Shown here in pieces: positions 34,965 to 44,071 of a stretch of 64,000 nucleotides of DNA. The position numbers were made by a program, and so were the translations under genes. Source of the stretch: Bacteroidales bacterium (GTDB lineage: Bacteria > Bacteroidota > Bacteroidia > Bacteroidales > GCA-2748055); the NCBI GenBank assembly GCA_023138875.1, contig JAGLOO010000052.1:1-64000 (forward strand). Direction: 5' to 3'. Numbering within the stretch: the stretch's first letter is position 1; every line of letters starts with the position of its first letter. The notes under the pieces are model-generated. The model saw only the letters and a list, made by a program, of their open reading frames with translations. It did not search any database and was not told where the DNA came from.

Positions 34965-37900
34965 CTAGATCCACCGCACAAGCGGAAAATCCATCCTGTG
35001 GGGGACCATGTCATGTTTGGGATAGATCCTGAAACCAATATCGAACAATCCAGTTTCGTCTACATTCTGAACAAAGGTATATTCGGCCACAGATCCCTCA
35101 CTCTTTGTGCAATCAAAGTCAAGCGTACCCCTGAAAACTGATTGCTCATTCCCACTGGCACTGTTGGTCAGCACCATCTCGACCCCAATCTCCTCTGAAG
35201 ACAAACCATCCAGGTCCAGGACAACCCTGCCTGTATATGTTTCTCCAACTATGAACTCTTCCCTGGTCACATCGGGGATATCATATTCCAGCACCCTGAT
35301 GTTTTTCCAGTGTGTCAGGACCCTGTGCTTCCAGCGGGCAAGATCTTTGGGAATCTGGTAATCCTCTTTCTTCAGCTTCAGGGTTCGATTGTACAACTTC
35401 ATGTAAAACCGGTCGATATAATCCCGAATCATCCTGTTCATGGTGAATTCCGGGGCTACATGGGCAATATTATTCCTGATCATACCCACCCAGTCCTCCG
35501 GGATATCATCTTTAGTGCGCCGGTAGAATTTTTCAGTTATATCGTTTTCAAGCAGGGTATAAATGCGTTCGGCATCCAGCTCATCCTGCAGTTCCTGGTC
35601 GTCAAAGGAACGCTCAATGGGTAACGCCCATCCTGAGTCCTCACGGTACCCTTCAGCCCACCATCCATCCAGCACACTAAAATGCATGGTCCCGTTCATA
35701 ACCGCCTTCTCTCCACTGGTACCGGATGCTTCAAGCGGCCGGGTCGGTGTATTCAGCCATATGTCCACACCTCGCACAAGCTGTTTAGCCAGCTGGATAT
35801 CATAATTCTGCAGGAACACGATCTTGCCGGTAAACTCGGGGCGTTTGGAAATACCCACGATCATTTTGATCAGGTCCTGACCGGGAATATCCCTGGGATG
35901 AGCTTTTCCTGCAAATACAAACTGGACCGGTTTTTCAGGATTGTTGACTATCCTTGCCAGGCGGTCCAGATCCCTGAATAACAGGTGTGCACGCTTATAG
36001 GTGGCAAACCTGCGGGCAAATCCGATGGTCAGTGCATCTTTGTTTAAAGCTGTAGAAATCTCCAGCATTTTTCCTGGATTGTCCATTATCCTGGTGGATG
36101 CCACAGCCAGCCGTTCCTTGATGTAATTGATGAGCGCTTCCCTCTCCTCCGATTTGAGGTCCCAGATCTCACGGTCGGGCACCAGTTTGATCCGGTCCCA
36201 CATCATCCGGTCCTCCTGCCTGGAAAAGCAATCCTCTCCAAAGCACTTTTCATACAATTTTTTCCAATCTGGTCCCAGCCAGGTGGGCAGGTGTACCCCG
36301 TTGGTCACATACCCCACATGCAACTCCTCGGCCAGATAACCTGGCCACAGACCTGTGAACATTTCCCGTGAGACCTGCCCATGAAGTTTGCTAACACCAT
36401 TGACCTCCTGGGACAATTTTACAGCCAGTACACTCATGGAGAATTTCTCATGGATCTGGTTTGGATGGTACCTGCCCAGGTTCATAAACTGGTTCCAGCT
36501 GATCTGCAGGCGCTCTGGATAATGGGCAATATAGGTACGAAGCAGATCTTCGTCAAATGAATCATGTCCGGCCGGTACAGGTGTATGTGTAGTAAATAAA
36601 TTGGATGCCCGTATCACTTCCACGGCCTCGGGGAATGTCATTTTTTTATCCTGAATGAATTCTCTCAGCCGCTCCAGGCTGGTAAACGCAGCATGTCCCT
36701 CATTGCAATGGTACAGATCGGTTTCCTGACCTATGCTGCGCAGGACCCTGATCCCGCCAATTCCCAGCAGGATCTCCTGTTTCAACCTGATTTCGTTATC
36801 TCCGCCATACAGATTGTGGGTAATCCCCCGGTCCCCTTCCTGGTTGGCCTCGTAATCGGTGTCCATCAAATAGAGTGGAACCCTTCCCACCTTAACCTTC
36901 CATATCCTGGCATGCAGTGTTCTTCCAGGCAGGACGATCTGCACCTCCTTCCAGTTTCCATGGTCATCCCTGACAGGGGAAACCGGCAACCTTGAAAAAT
37001 CCTGGGCATCACTGAGGACCACCTGTTCACCACCGGCAGATATGACCTGGCGGAAATACCCATACCTGTAAAGCAATCCCACTCCGATCATATTGATGTT
37101 ATAGTCACTGGCCTCTTTCAGGTAATCACCGGCCAGGAGCCCCAAACCACCGCTGAAAGTCTTCAGCGTATTGTGCAATCCATATTCCATACTGAAATAG
37201 GATATGGAGGGCATCTCCTTTTTTTGTGGCTCAGTCATATAGGCAGTAAAAGCTCCATGCACTTTTAGCAACCTGTCCATGAATTCACTGTCCTTTTCAA
37301 GTTTCTTCAACGTATCATTAGGAAGCCGTTCAAGCAATTCAACAGGATTCTCCCCCACTTCGCTCCAGAGTTCCCTGTCAATGGAATCAAACAGGTCAAT
37401 GGCGTCCTGGGTCCATGACCACCACAGGTTTCGGGAAAGCTCTTCCAGTGGTTTAAGCTGTGCGGGAATATGCTGCTGAACGAGCATACGTCTCCAGTGA
37501 GGATGAATATCCACCAGCGCCTGTTCGGTCTCCGGAAGCTTTTCAATACGCTTCTTTTCATAGTAGGTAGACTCCTTGCCTGAAGCACTTTCAAGTGCAC
37601 GGTCATATGCCTGCCAGTAATTACTGATCAGGTTTTCCCAGAGGGCGATCCTGGATATGGAGAAAGCCCCCTCTCTCTCTTTTTCTCTGGCCCCTTCCAG
37701 CAGTTTGCAATAATCAAGGATCGCATTGCTGATACCTGTCACCACATCGCTGTCGTTGAAATCATCCCGGGGTATAACTTTAATTCCTTTTACCTCTTCC
37801 TTATACTCATTGTTGACCCATAAACCAAATCCGGTCAGGGTTGTGGTTACAGTGGGAATACTGAAGGCCAGGCTTTCCAAAGGCGTATATCCCCACGGTT

Positions 37901-39209
37901 CATAGTAAGACGGGAAGATGGTCAGATCCAATCCGATCAACACATCGTAGTAAGCCAGGTTGAATACACCATCATTTCCATTCAGGTATGAGGGTACAAA
38001 TACAACCTTTACCCGGTCATCTTTACCATTCTCCAGTCCGTTGCTGCGGATGCGGTTGAGAATCAGGTCATGTTCGGCATAATGAAGGTTATGGGTAAGA
38101 TGTTTCTCTTTTAAATCCTGATCCTTCTCCTGGTCAAGCACTTCCAACAGGTCCTTACGGGGTCCGTAGTGATTGGCAGGAATAAGAATGAAAGCTACGG
38201 CTGTACCTTTACAATTTCTAATCTTGTTCATCTCTCCAAGGGCATCAATAAAAAGATCAATCCCCTTGTTCCTGAATTCATACCTGCCGCTGGTCGCCAT
38301 AAGAAGGGCATCCTCAGGAATGGCCTCGCCTGTAATTGCGGAAGCGACCTTGAGCATCCGCTCCCTGGCAACCTGCCTTTTATGGTCAAAAACCTTTTCC
38401 CCAGGAACAAAACCATCCTCGAATCCATTGGGCAGGACCACATCCACCTCCCTCTCATGAAACTGGAGACACTCCTTGGCAGTCAATTCACTTACCGTAG
38501 TAAATGCATCCGCGTTATTGCCGGCCAACTTTTCAAGGGAGTGTTTTGCAATGATGTTCAACTCCCTGGCTTTCTGGTTACCATTCAGATGCTCCATGTT
38601 ACTGTACAGGGCCTGGTTATTCCCGGCTATGGAGCGCCCCACCGAGGTAGCATGGGTAGTGAATACTGTTCCAACGCGTGGCTGATGCTTCTCCAGGTAC
38701 AACAAACCTGCTCCGGTTTGCCACTCATGGAACTGCGCCACGATGTTCTGATCTTCCAGTTCATAATACCTGGAAAAACTCTCAATGACTTTTCCGGCAG
38801 CATAGCCAAACAGGGCAGGTTCTACGTAATCCCACTGACCTGTTATGGAATCCAGGTGATAGCTCTCCCACAGGCTTTTAAAGATTTCGTTTTTCTGGTT
38901 GAAAAAGGTTGTGAAATCAAGCACCACGGCAATGGGTCTTCCAGTGATCTTCCAGCGTCCGATCCTGACCCGTATCCCCTGTTTTGCCGCACCCTCCCTC
39001 CAATCTGAATAGAGACTGTTATCTTCCTCAAATTCAGGGTGCTCCTGGCTCTCCCTCCACACATCAGGCCCAATGGTAATGTACTTGTCATTCAATTGCT
39101 TTACAACGGATAATGCTTTCGTAGAGATTACCGTGTGGATCCCTCCGATTTTATTACATACTTCCCAACTAACCTCGAATAAATAATCAGGCCTGTTCAT
39201 ACTTCTCAA
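34965..39209 (-). CDS. Fused glycogen synthase (GT3) and alpha-glucan phosphorylase (GT35)
   Basis: This 1414-residue protein joins two enzymes with opposed jobs. Residues 1 to about 545 form a GT3 glycogen synthase, like the fungal/animal enzyme: FEVSWEVCNKIGGIHTVI at the start and the E-x7-E pair Glu437/Glu445 in YYEPWGYTPLE. After a linker with many charged residues, about 575-690 matches the DUF3417 domain of bacterial glucan phosphorylases (LEELSRNLWWSW), followed by the GT35 core with HCNEGHAAFTSLERL and the pyridoxal-phosphate region EASGTSGEKAVMNG, Lys kept. There is no stop or frameshift at the join. In Bacteroides the two functions are separate neighbouring genes, so a fusion here is plausible biology. 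Confidence 0.93.
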   Translation of the reverse strand: MRSMNRPDYLFEVSWEVCNKIGGIHTVISTKALSVVKQLNDKYITIGPDVWRESQEHPEFEEDNSLYSDWREGAAKQGIRVRIGRWKITGRPIAVVLDFTTFFNQKNEIFKSLWESYHLDSITGQWDYVEPALFGYAAGKVIESFSRYYELEDQNIVAQFHEWQTGAGLLYLEKHQPRVGTVFTTHATSVGRSIAGNNQALYSNMEHLNGNQKARELNIIAKHSLEKLAGNNADAFTTVSELTAKECLQFHEREVDVVLPNGFEDGFVPGEKVFDHKRQVARERMLKVASAITGEAIPEDALLMATSGRYEFRNKGIDLFIDALGEMNKIRNCKGTAVAFILIPANHYGPRKDLLEVLDQEKDQDLKEKHLTHNLHYAEHDLILNRIRSNGLENGKDDRVKVVFVPSYLNGNDGVFNLAYYDVLIGLDLTIFPSYYEPWGYTPLESLAFSIPTVTTTLTGFGLWVNNEYKEEVKGIKVIPRDDFNDSDVVTGISNAILDYCKLLEGAREKEREGAFSISRIALWENLISNYWQAYDRALESASGKESTYYEKKRIEKLPETEQALVDIHPHWRRMLVQQHIPAQLKPLEELSRNLWWSWTQDAIDLFDSIDRELWSEVGENPVELLERLPNDTLKKLEKDSEFMDRLLKVHGAFTAYMTEPQKKEMPSISYFSMEYGLHNTLKTFSGGLGLLAGDYLKEASDYNINMIGVGLLYRYGYFRQVISAGGEQVVLSDAQDFSRLPVSPVRDDHGNWKEVQIVLPGRTLHARIWKVKVGRVPLYLMDTDYEANQEGDRGITHNLYGGDNEIRLKQEILLGIGGIRVLRSIGQETDLYHCNEGHAAFTSLERLREFIQDKKMTFPEAVEVIRASNLFTTHTPVPAGHDSFDEDLLRTYIAHYPERLQISWNQFMNLGRYHPNQIHEKFSMSVLAVKLSQEVNGVSKLHGQVSREMFTGLWPGYLAEELHVGYVTNGVHLPTWLGPDWKKLYEKCFGEDCFSRQEDRMMWDRIKLVPDREIWDLKSEEREALINYIKERLAVASTRIMDNPGKMLEISTALNKDALTIGFARRFATYKRAHLLFRDLDRLARIVNNPEKPVQFVFAGKAHPRDIPGQDLIKMIVGISKRPEFTGKIVFLQNYDIQLAKQLVRGVDIWLNTPTRPLEASGTSGEKAVMNGTMHFSVLDGWWAEGYREDSGWALPIERSFDDQELQDELDAERIYTLLENDITEKFYRRTKDDIPEDWVGMIRNNIAHVAPEFTMNRMIRDYIDRFYMKLYNRTLKLKKEDYQIPKDLARWKHRVLTHWKNIRVLEYDIPDVTREEFIVGETYTGRVVLDLDGLSSEEIGVEMVLTNSASGNEQSVFRGTLDFDCTKSEGSVAEYTFVQNVDETGLFDIGFRIYPKHDMVPHRMDFPLVRWI

Positions 39210-39228
39210 ATGTTTCTGAAATTATATG

Positions 39229-40626
39229 CTACTTTTTTGTCTTCACTGATGTTCCGGTGCTTCTCTTTTTAGCAGCCGTGGCTATTTTTGCTACCGGTTT
39301 CTTCTTAGCAGTCTCTTTTTTGGCAGCAGTTCCTGTAGTCCTCTTTTTTGCCGCAAGACGCTTCTCCATCTTCACAAGTTGTTCATCCTTCTCGCTGATG
39401 ATCTTGCTCAGTCTGGCAATGTCATCATCCACGGACACCTTACTTGCAGCATGAACGCGAATCTCAAAATCGCTTAATACATTCATATAATTAATGAATG
39501 CATCATAGGGATTGTTATATGGATTGAAATAGGAGTGGACTTCTCCATCAGAAAAGAACTTGGTGGACATATAATAAAAATGATCACTTACCTGCAGGTA
39601 CGCAAAGTCCTGCCGGATCGTTTCATCATTGGTGGCATACACTTTCTCACCCAAAGAATAGAGCTTATCGAAGGCTTCCTGTTGCATTTCATTTCCAAGC
39701 CATGCCGTGAGGTCACGCTCTTCATCGGCCCATGAAATGGGATTGGGTACATTGGCCGCTGCAATCACCTGCAGGTTTTTGGCCACCTCCGAAGGAGTAC
39801 TGAAGCTGAAAGGAGATTTCCTGAAAACACTATCAGGCAGGGCTTTCAGAAAATCAAAAATGCCGGTCTCTTCCCATTGATGCTCACCAAAAGTCTCATA
39901 ATCCATGAACAGGTTGATTACCTCCTCGTTTTCCGGGGTCTGATTCAGCCAGTCCACAAATTTATCCGCAGTCAGCGGATATTCCGGCCAGCTCGTATTA
40001 GAGAACCTGAAAGCAATATCGTCGCTGAGTTTAAAATTCTTAAGCAATAGTTTTAGTTTGGGATTGATGGCGTTGCAGTACAGGAAATTGGGGCTTTTCC
40101 AACCCAGTACGTGCTTTGCTCCTTCGGTGAGCATGGCTTTATACCCCATGTCGGCTACAATAGAACCGATTTCATCCGAATAAATAAGTTCTGTATTCCT
40201 GAACACCCCGGGATCCTGTCCGAAATGTTCCTTGATCAGCTCCCTGTGGGCCTTCACCTGGCGTTCGAATTCCGCCCTGTCCTTCAGCGCACTGAGGGAA
40301 TGCGCGTATGTTTCTGAGAGAAACTCCACATGACCTGTGTCGGCCAGTTTACGGAAGCTCTCAAGTACTTCAGGTTCATAGAGCCTGAACTGTTCCATGG
40401 CAATGCCTGAGATGGAGAAAGCGATCTTGAATCGATCCCCGTGTTTTTCGATCAGATCAAGCATCAATGCGTTGGCAGGCAGGTAACATTTCTCAGCCAC
40501 TTTATGAAGGATCGATTCATTGGAATAATCATCATAATAGTAGTGATCGTGCCCAATGTCAAAGAAACGGTATCTTCTGAACCGGAACGGCTGGTGGACC
40601 TGGAAATACAAACAAATGGTTCTCAT
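39229..40626 (-). CDS. GH57 family glucan-active enzyme with Lys/Ala-rich tail
   Basis: The first 420 or so residues match glycoside hydrolase family 57 (CLYFQVHQPFRFRRYRFF at the start, HVEFLSETYAHSLSAL for the first conserved region, FRNTELIYSDEIGSI for the catalytic Glu region, and FMDYETFGEHQWEETG with the Asp). GH57 enzymes are alpha-amylases, 4-alpha-glucanotransferases or branching enzymes; which this is cannot be decided. The last 44 or so residues are a basic, low-complexity tail (repeats of AAKK and TAKKE type) like that of L21 in this window. No signal peptide is seen, so it should be cytoplasmic, with the other glycogen genes. Confidence 0.9.
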   Translation of the reverse strand: MRTICLYFQVHQPFRFRRYRFFDIGHDHYYYDDYSNESILHKVAEKCYLPANALMLDLIEKHGDRFKIAFSISGIAMEQFRLYEPEVLESFRKLADTGHVEFLSETYAHSLSALKDRAEFERQVKAHRELIKEHFGQDPGVFRNTELIYSDEIGSIVADMGYKAMLTEGAKHVLGWKSPNFLYCNAINPKLKLLLKNFKLSDDIAFRFSNTSWPEYPLTADKFVDWLNQTPENEEVINLFMDYETFGEHQWEETGIFDFLKALPDSVFRKSPFSFSTPSEVAKNLQVIAAANVPNPISWADEERDLTAWLGNEMQQEAFDKLYSLGEKVYATNDETIRQDFAYLQVSDHFYYMSTKFFSDGEVHSYFNPYNNPYDAFINYMNVLSDFEIRVHAASKVSVDDDIARLSKIISEKDEQLVKMEKRLAAKKRTTGTAAKKETAKKKPVAKIATAAKKRSTGTSVKTKK

Positions 40627-40643
40627 ATGGAAATGTTATATTT

Positions 40644-41930
40644 TTACTGAATGAATTCCCTGTATATGGAATGGACTCTTTTTCCCGAATTTTCCCACTT
40701 CATATCATTCACTTCCTGAACACCATACTTTCTGAACATTTGCGAAAGTGATGGATAATTCAACAGACCATAGATGGCATCGGCTAAACCATCCACATCC
40801 CAGAAGTCTACCTTAAATGTATACTTGAGGATTTCGGCCACCCCAGACTGATGAGAGATAATCGAAGGAACGTTGGACTGCATGGCCTCCAGGGGAGAGA
40901 TCCCAAAAGGTTCTGAAACCGAAGGCATCACATAGACATCACTGATGGAAAACATCCGGAATACATCATCACCCTTTAAAAAGCCGGTGTAGTGGAACCT
41001 GTCGGAAATACCCAGTGACGCTGTCCAGTGGATCATTTTTTCCAGCATTTCCCCGCTCCCGGCCATCACAAACCTCACATTGTCCATTTTCTGTAAGACT
41101 TTATGTGCAGCCTGCACAAAGTATTCCGGACCCTTTTGCAGGGTGATCCTGCCCAGGAAAGTGACTACCTTATCATTGATCCCCCGCTTCAGTTTCAACT
41201 TCTCATGATCGGGCAAGGGATCCACTGCATTGTAAACCGTAACTACCTTATCGGGGTGGATTCCATATTTTTCAATCACCGTATTGCGGGTCAGGTTACT
41301 CACCGCAATGATTTTATCGGCCAGGTGCATCCCCATCTTTTCAATCTCAAATACAGTGGGATTCACCTTTCCCCCGCTCCTGTCAAAATCTGTTGCATGA
41401 ACATGGATGACCAGGGGTTTACCGGAAGCCCTCTTTGCTGCGATGCCTGCCGGATAGGTAAGCCAATCATGGGCATGGATGATGTCGAATTCATCTTTCA
41501 ATGCGATCTCTCCTGCTACAACTGCATAATTGGCAATCTCCTCGTAAAGATTCTTACCGTATTTGCCTGTAAATTTGAGTTTACCACCCAGTTTGGTCTC
41601 CACAAAACGCTTGCCCTGGTGTTCAGCCTTATTCACCAGTTCCTCATACTCCTCGGGCGTAGTGTAGGGTATAAGGTTAGAATTAATCTCAATATAGGAG
41701 AGGTCCTTCAGATATTGCTGATCCTTTACACTCCTGATGTCAATAGAAACATCCCCTGCACCCAGCAAACGAATCCTGTTCTGATCCTCATCTCCATATG
41801 CTTTAGGTACCACAAACAAAATATCCAGGCCGGGGATGGATGACATACCACGGGTCAACCCATAACAGGCTGTCCCCAGTCCTCCCGAAATATGTGGTGG
41901 AAATTCCCACCCAAACATCAGTACCCTCAT
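40644..41930 (-). CDS. GT4/GT5-like glycosyltransferase of the glycogen island
   Basis: This 428-residue GT-B enzyme opens VLMFGWEFPPHISGGLGTACYGL, like starch/glycogen synthases of the GT5/GT4 type, has HAHDWLTYPAG in the N-terminal domain, and the C-terminal donor site with VTFLGRITLQKGPEYFVQA and the E-x7-E in VSEPFGISPLE. In related Bacteroidota clusters, similar proteins are annotated as glycogen synthases or alpha-maltose-1-phosphate synthases. Here it stands beside a second, unrelated glycogen synthase domain (GT3), so the two may have distinct roles, for instance priming versus chain growth. That split is inference. Confidence 0.85.
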   Translation of the reverse strand: MRVLMFGWEFPPHISGGLGTACYGLTRGMSSIPGLDILFVVPKAYGDEDQNRIRLLGAGDVSIDIRSVKDQQYLKDLSYIEINSNLIPYTTPEEYEELVNKAEHQGKRFVETKLGGKLKFTGKYGKNLYEEIANYAVVAGEIALKDEFDIIHAHDWLTYPAGIAAKRASGKPLVIHVHATDFDRSGGKVNPTVFEIEKMGMHLADKIIAVSNLTRNTVIEKYGIHPDKVVTVYNAVDPLPDHEKLKLKRGINDKVVTFLGRITLQKGPEYFVQAAHKVLQKMDNVRFVMAGSGEMLEKMIHWTASLGISDRFHYTGFLKGDDVFRMFSISDVYVMPSVSEPFGISPLEAMQSNVPSIISHQSGVAEILKYTFKVDFWDVDGLADAIYGLLNYPSLSQMFRKYGVQEVNDMKWENSGKRVHSIYREFIQ

Positions 41931-41950
41931 ACAATCGAGATATTGAAATA

Positions 41951-43888
41951 TTAATTAAAGCCTTCTATCATCTCACCCATTCTGAGCATTGCAGCAACCC
42001 CGGTGGCCTGGGAGATGGCTCCCTTTGGATCATGGGGAGGATTCCCGTCATAAACCTCAGATATGCTGCCTAATCCCCTGGTGGTCAGGCCATCTTCAAA
42101 CCCATCATAAATTCTTTTAATCCGGTTCTGCCCGGATTTCTTATGCACGTCAAGGTATCCTCTGGCAAAATGTTCGAGCAACCACGGCCAGACCGTACCC
42201 TGGTGATATGCCCGGTCGCGTTTCTCCTGGTCGCCCTCATAAATACCTTTATAGGCTTCATTTTTCGGGGAAAGACTTCTCAGTCCCCTGGGGGTTAACA
42301 ATTCACCTTCAACCACATCAAGGATCGACTTTTTCATATCGCTGGAAAGCGGTGAATAATGCACAGCCACGGCCATTACCTGGCTGGGTCTGACTGAAAA
42401 ATCTTTGAATGGTCCATTCACATAATCTGCCAGGTAACCCATCTCTTCGTTCCAGAAGTAATCAATGAATGAATGTTTGATTAATTCAGGAAGGTGGTTC
42501 CAGGAATTGATGAAAGGCCTGTCCCTGTCTCCGGCCCAATCCAGTGCCTGACAAACCGCATTGAACCACAATGCGTTCACCTCCACCGGCGAACCGGAAC
42601 GAGGGGTTACCGGCTGGCCATCAATAACTGCATCCATCCAGGTAAGTGCTTTTCCTTCTTCGGCGGCATGGATCAATCCATTCTCCATCATATGAATAAT
42701 CCCTGATCTTCCATCCCGGTATGTTTCCAGTACCGATTTAACTGCCTTACCATACTTTTTCCAGACATCAAATTCCGGATTATATGTTGAATACTGCTGT
42801 AGCGCCCAGATAAACCACAGGGGTGCATCCACAGAGTTAAATGCCGGCTCACCCTTAATCAATGTGTTGGGGAAAAGTCCGTGTTTCATTCGGGCCACCA
42901 TTGAATCGACAACCTCCAGGGCTGTTACAGTGTCACCCGTTGTCAATGTAAGTCCCGGCAGCGCCATAAAAGTATCCCTTCCCCAGGTAGAAAACCAGGG
43001 AAATCCCGCTTTGATATAGGTGCCCTTTTTCCTGCGGACAATGAACTGTTGGGCAGCGTTCAACAGGCAGTTCTTAAAACTGTCCTTGGGGATTCGCAGG
43101 TTGTACTCAACAGAGTATTTACGTTTCAGACCAGCAGGAACAGCTTCAAAGGTGGAGGCTGAAAATATGATTGACTCACCCCTCTTAATGGGCAGCTCAA
43201 AGTAACCGGGTACATAGAGGTCTTCTTTAAAATCATACCCCCGTTTCTGCTCTTCCAGGTATTCGATATTAAAATACCAGTCGGGGACAGGCACAAAATC
43301 AACCTTTTTCGAACATTGCATATAAAGACCGGGGTAGCCCTCATAAAGCCGTGACATGATCCCGTTACTTACCTCGGCATACCGGGTACTGGCATACAGG
43401 TTTGATTTACTCAGCGCATGGTAATTGCGGAATGCCAGGAAAGGCCTCAACCGTAAGATGGTATCAGAATGGGCTTCAAGCAGGGTGTATTTAACAAGGA
43501 CCTGTTCTGCTTTTGAAACCAGCAGTATCTCCCTGGACAAAACCACACCTCCCACACGATAGATTAATTTTGATCCTTTTGTGGCATCAAAATCCCGAAC
43601 ATATTTATGTCCTTTCGGAATATAATTATCTCCCTCGTACTTGTGGATGCCAAGGTTGAATTCCTTTTCATGCTGAATGACTGTAACATCAAGGGTTGAT
43701 AAAAGCACATGGTGTTCACCATCCATCTCCTCCAGCGGGCATACAAGCAAACCGTGATATTTCCGCGTATTGCAACCAACTATGGTGGTCGAAGCATAAG
43801 AACCTGCCCGGTTTGATCTGATCAACTCCTTTGAAAGAGCATATTCCAGATTAACCAGCTCGGATTTTTCAAACTTCAGGTAACTCAT
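41951..43888 (-). CDS. Glycogen debranching enzyme (amylo-alpha-1,6-glucosidase type)
   Basis: This 645-residue protein has an N-terminal GDE-type domain with RAGSYASTTIVGCNTRKYHGLLV and a C-terminal (alpha/alpha)6 glucosidase domain with FPWFSTWGRDTFMALPGL, whose Asp is a conserved catalytic residue, and GSPVEVNALWFNAVCQALDW. It removes the alpha-1,6 branch stubs, so that the phosphorylase can proceed. It is the first gene of the minus-strand glycogen unit. No signal peptide is present. A TAAATTTG box lies about 115 bases upstream, leaving a leader of about 110 bases. Confidence 0.93.
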   Translation of the reverse strand: MSYLKFEKSELVNLEYALSKELIRSNRAGSYASTTIVGCNTRKYHGLLVCPLEEMDGEHHVLLSTLDVTVIQHEKEFNLGIHKYEGDNYIPKGHKYVRDFDATKGSKLIYRVGGVVLSREILLVSKAEQVLVKYTLLEAHSDTILRLRPFLAFRNYHALSKSNLYASTRYAEVSNGIMSRLYEGYPGLYMQCSKKVDFVPVPDWYFNIEYLEEQKRGYDFKEDLYVPGYFELPIKRGESIIFSASTFEAVPAGLKRKYSVEYNLRIPKDSFKNCLLNAAQQFIVRRKKGTYIKAGFPWFSTWGRDTFMALPGLTLTTGDTVTALEVVDSMVARMKHGLFPNTLIKGEPAFNSVDAPLWFIWALQQYSTYNPEFDVWKKYGKAVKSVLETYRDGRSGIIHMMENGLIHAAEEGKALTWMDAVIDGQPVTPRSGSPVEVNALWFNAVCQALDWAGDRDRPFINSWNHLPELIKHSFIDYFWNEEMGYLADYVNGPFKDFSVRPSQVMAVAVHYSPLSSDMKKSILDVVEGELLTPRGLRSLSPKNEAYKGIYEGDQEKRDRAYHQGTVWPWLLEHFARGYLDVHKKSGQNRIKRIYDGFEDGLTTRGLGSISEVYDGNPPHDPKGAISQATGVAAMLRMGEMIEGFN

Positions 43889-44003
43889 TTACAGGAGAAT
43901 TAGGTTGTAAAGTACAAAAAAGGACCGCAAAATTATATACAATAATTCAATTAAACGTTAACTAAATATGAATTTTGCGTAGAAGAAGTTCAGTTCTGTG
44001 ATG

Positions 44004-44011
44004 CAAATTTA
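44004..44011 (-). promoter_or_regulatory. -7 box of the minus-strand glycogen unit
   Basis: The minus strand reads TAAATTTG, a perfect TAnnTTTG, in the 183-base space between the debranching enzyme and the lipoprotein gene. The -33 position holds TGCAA, a weak match. A start near 43997 would leave a leader of about 110 bases, long enough for regulation, though I see no clear riboswitch fold in it. Confidence 0.45.
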
Positions 44012-44071
44012 GTAACTAATCATAACATATTGCATTCTTATTAATTTTACACCGGAAAAAAACATCTGCAA

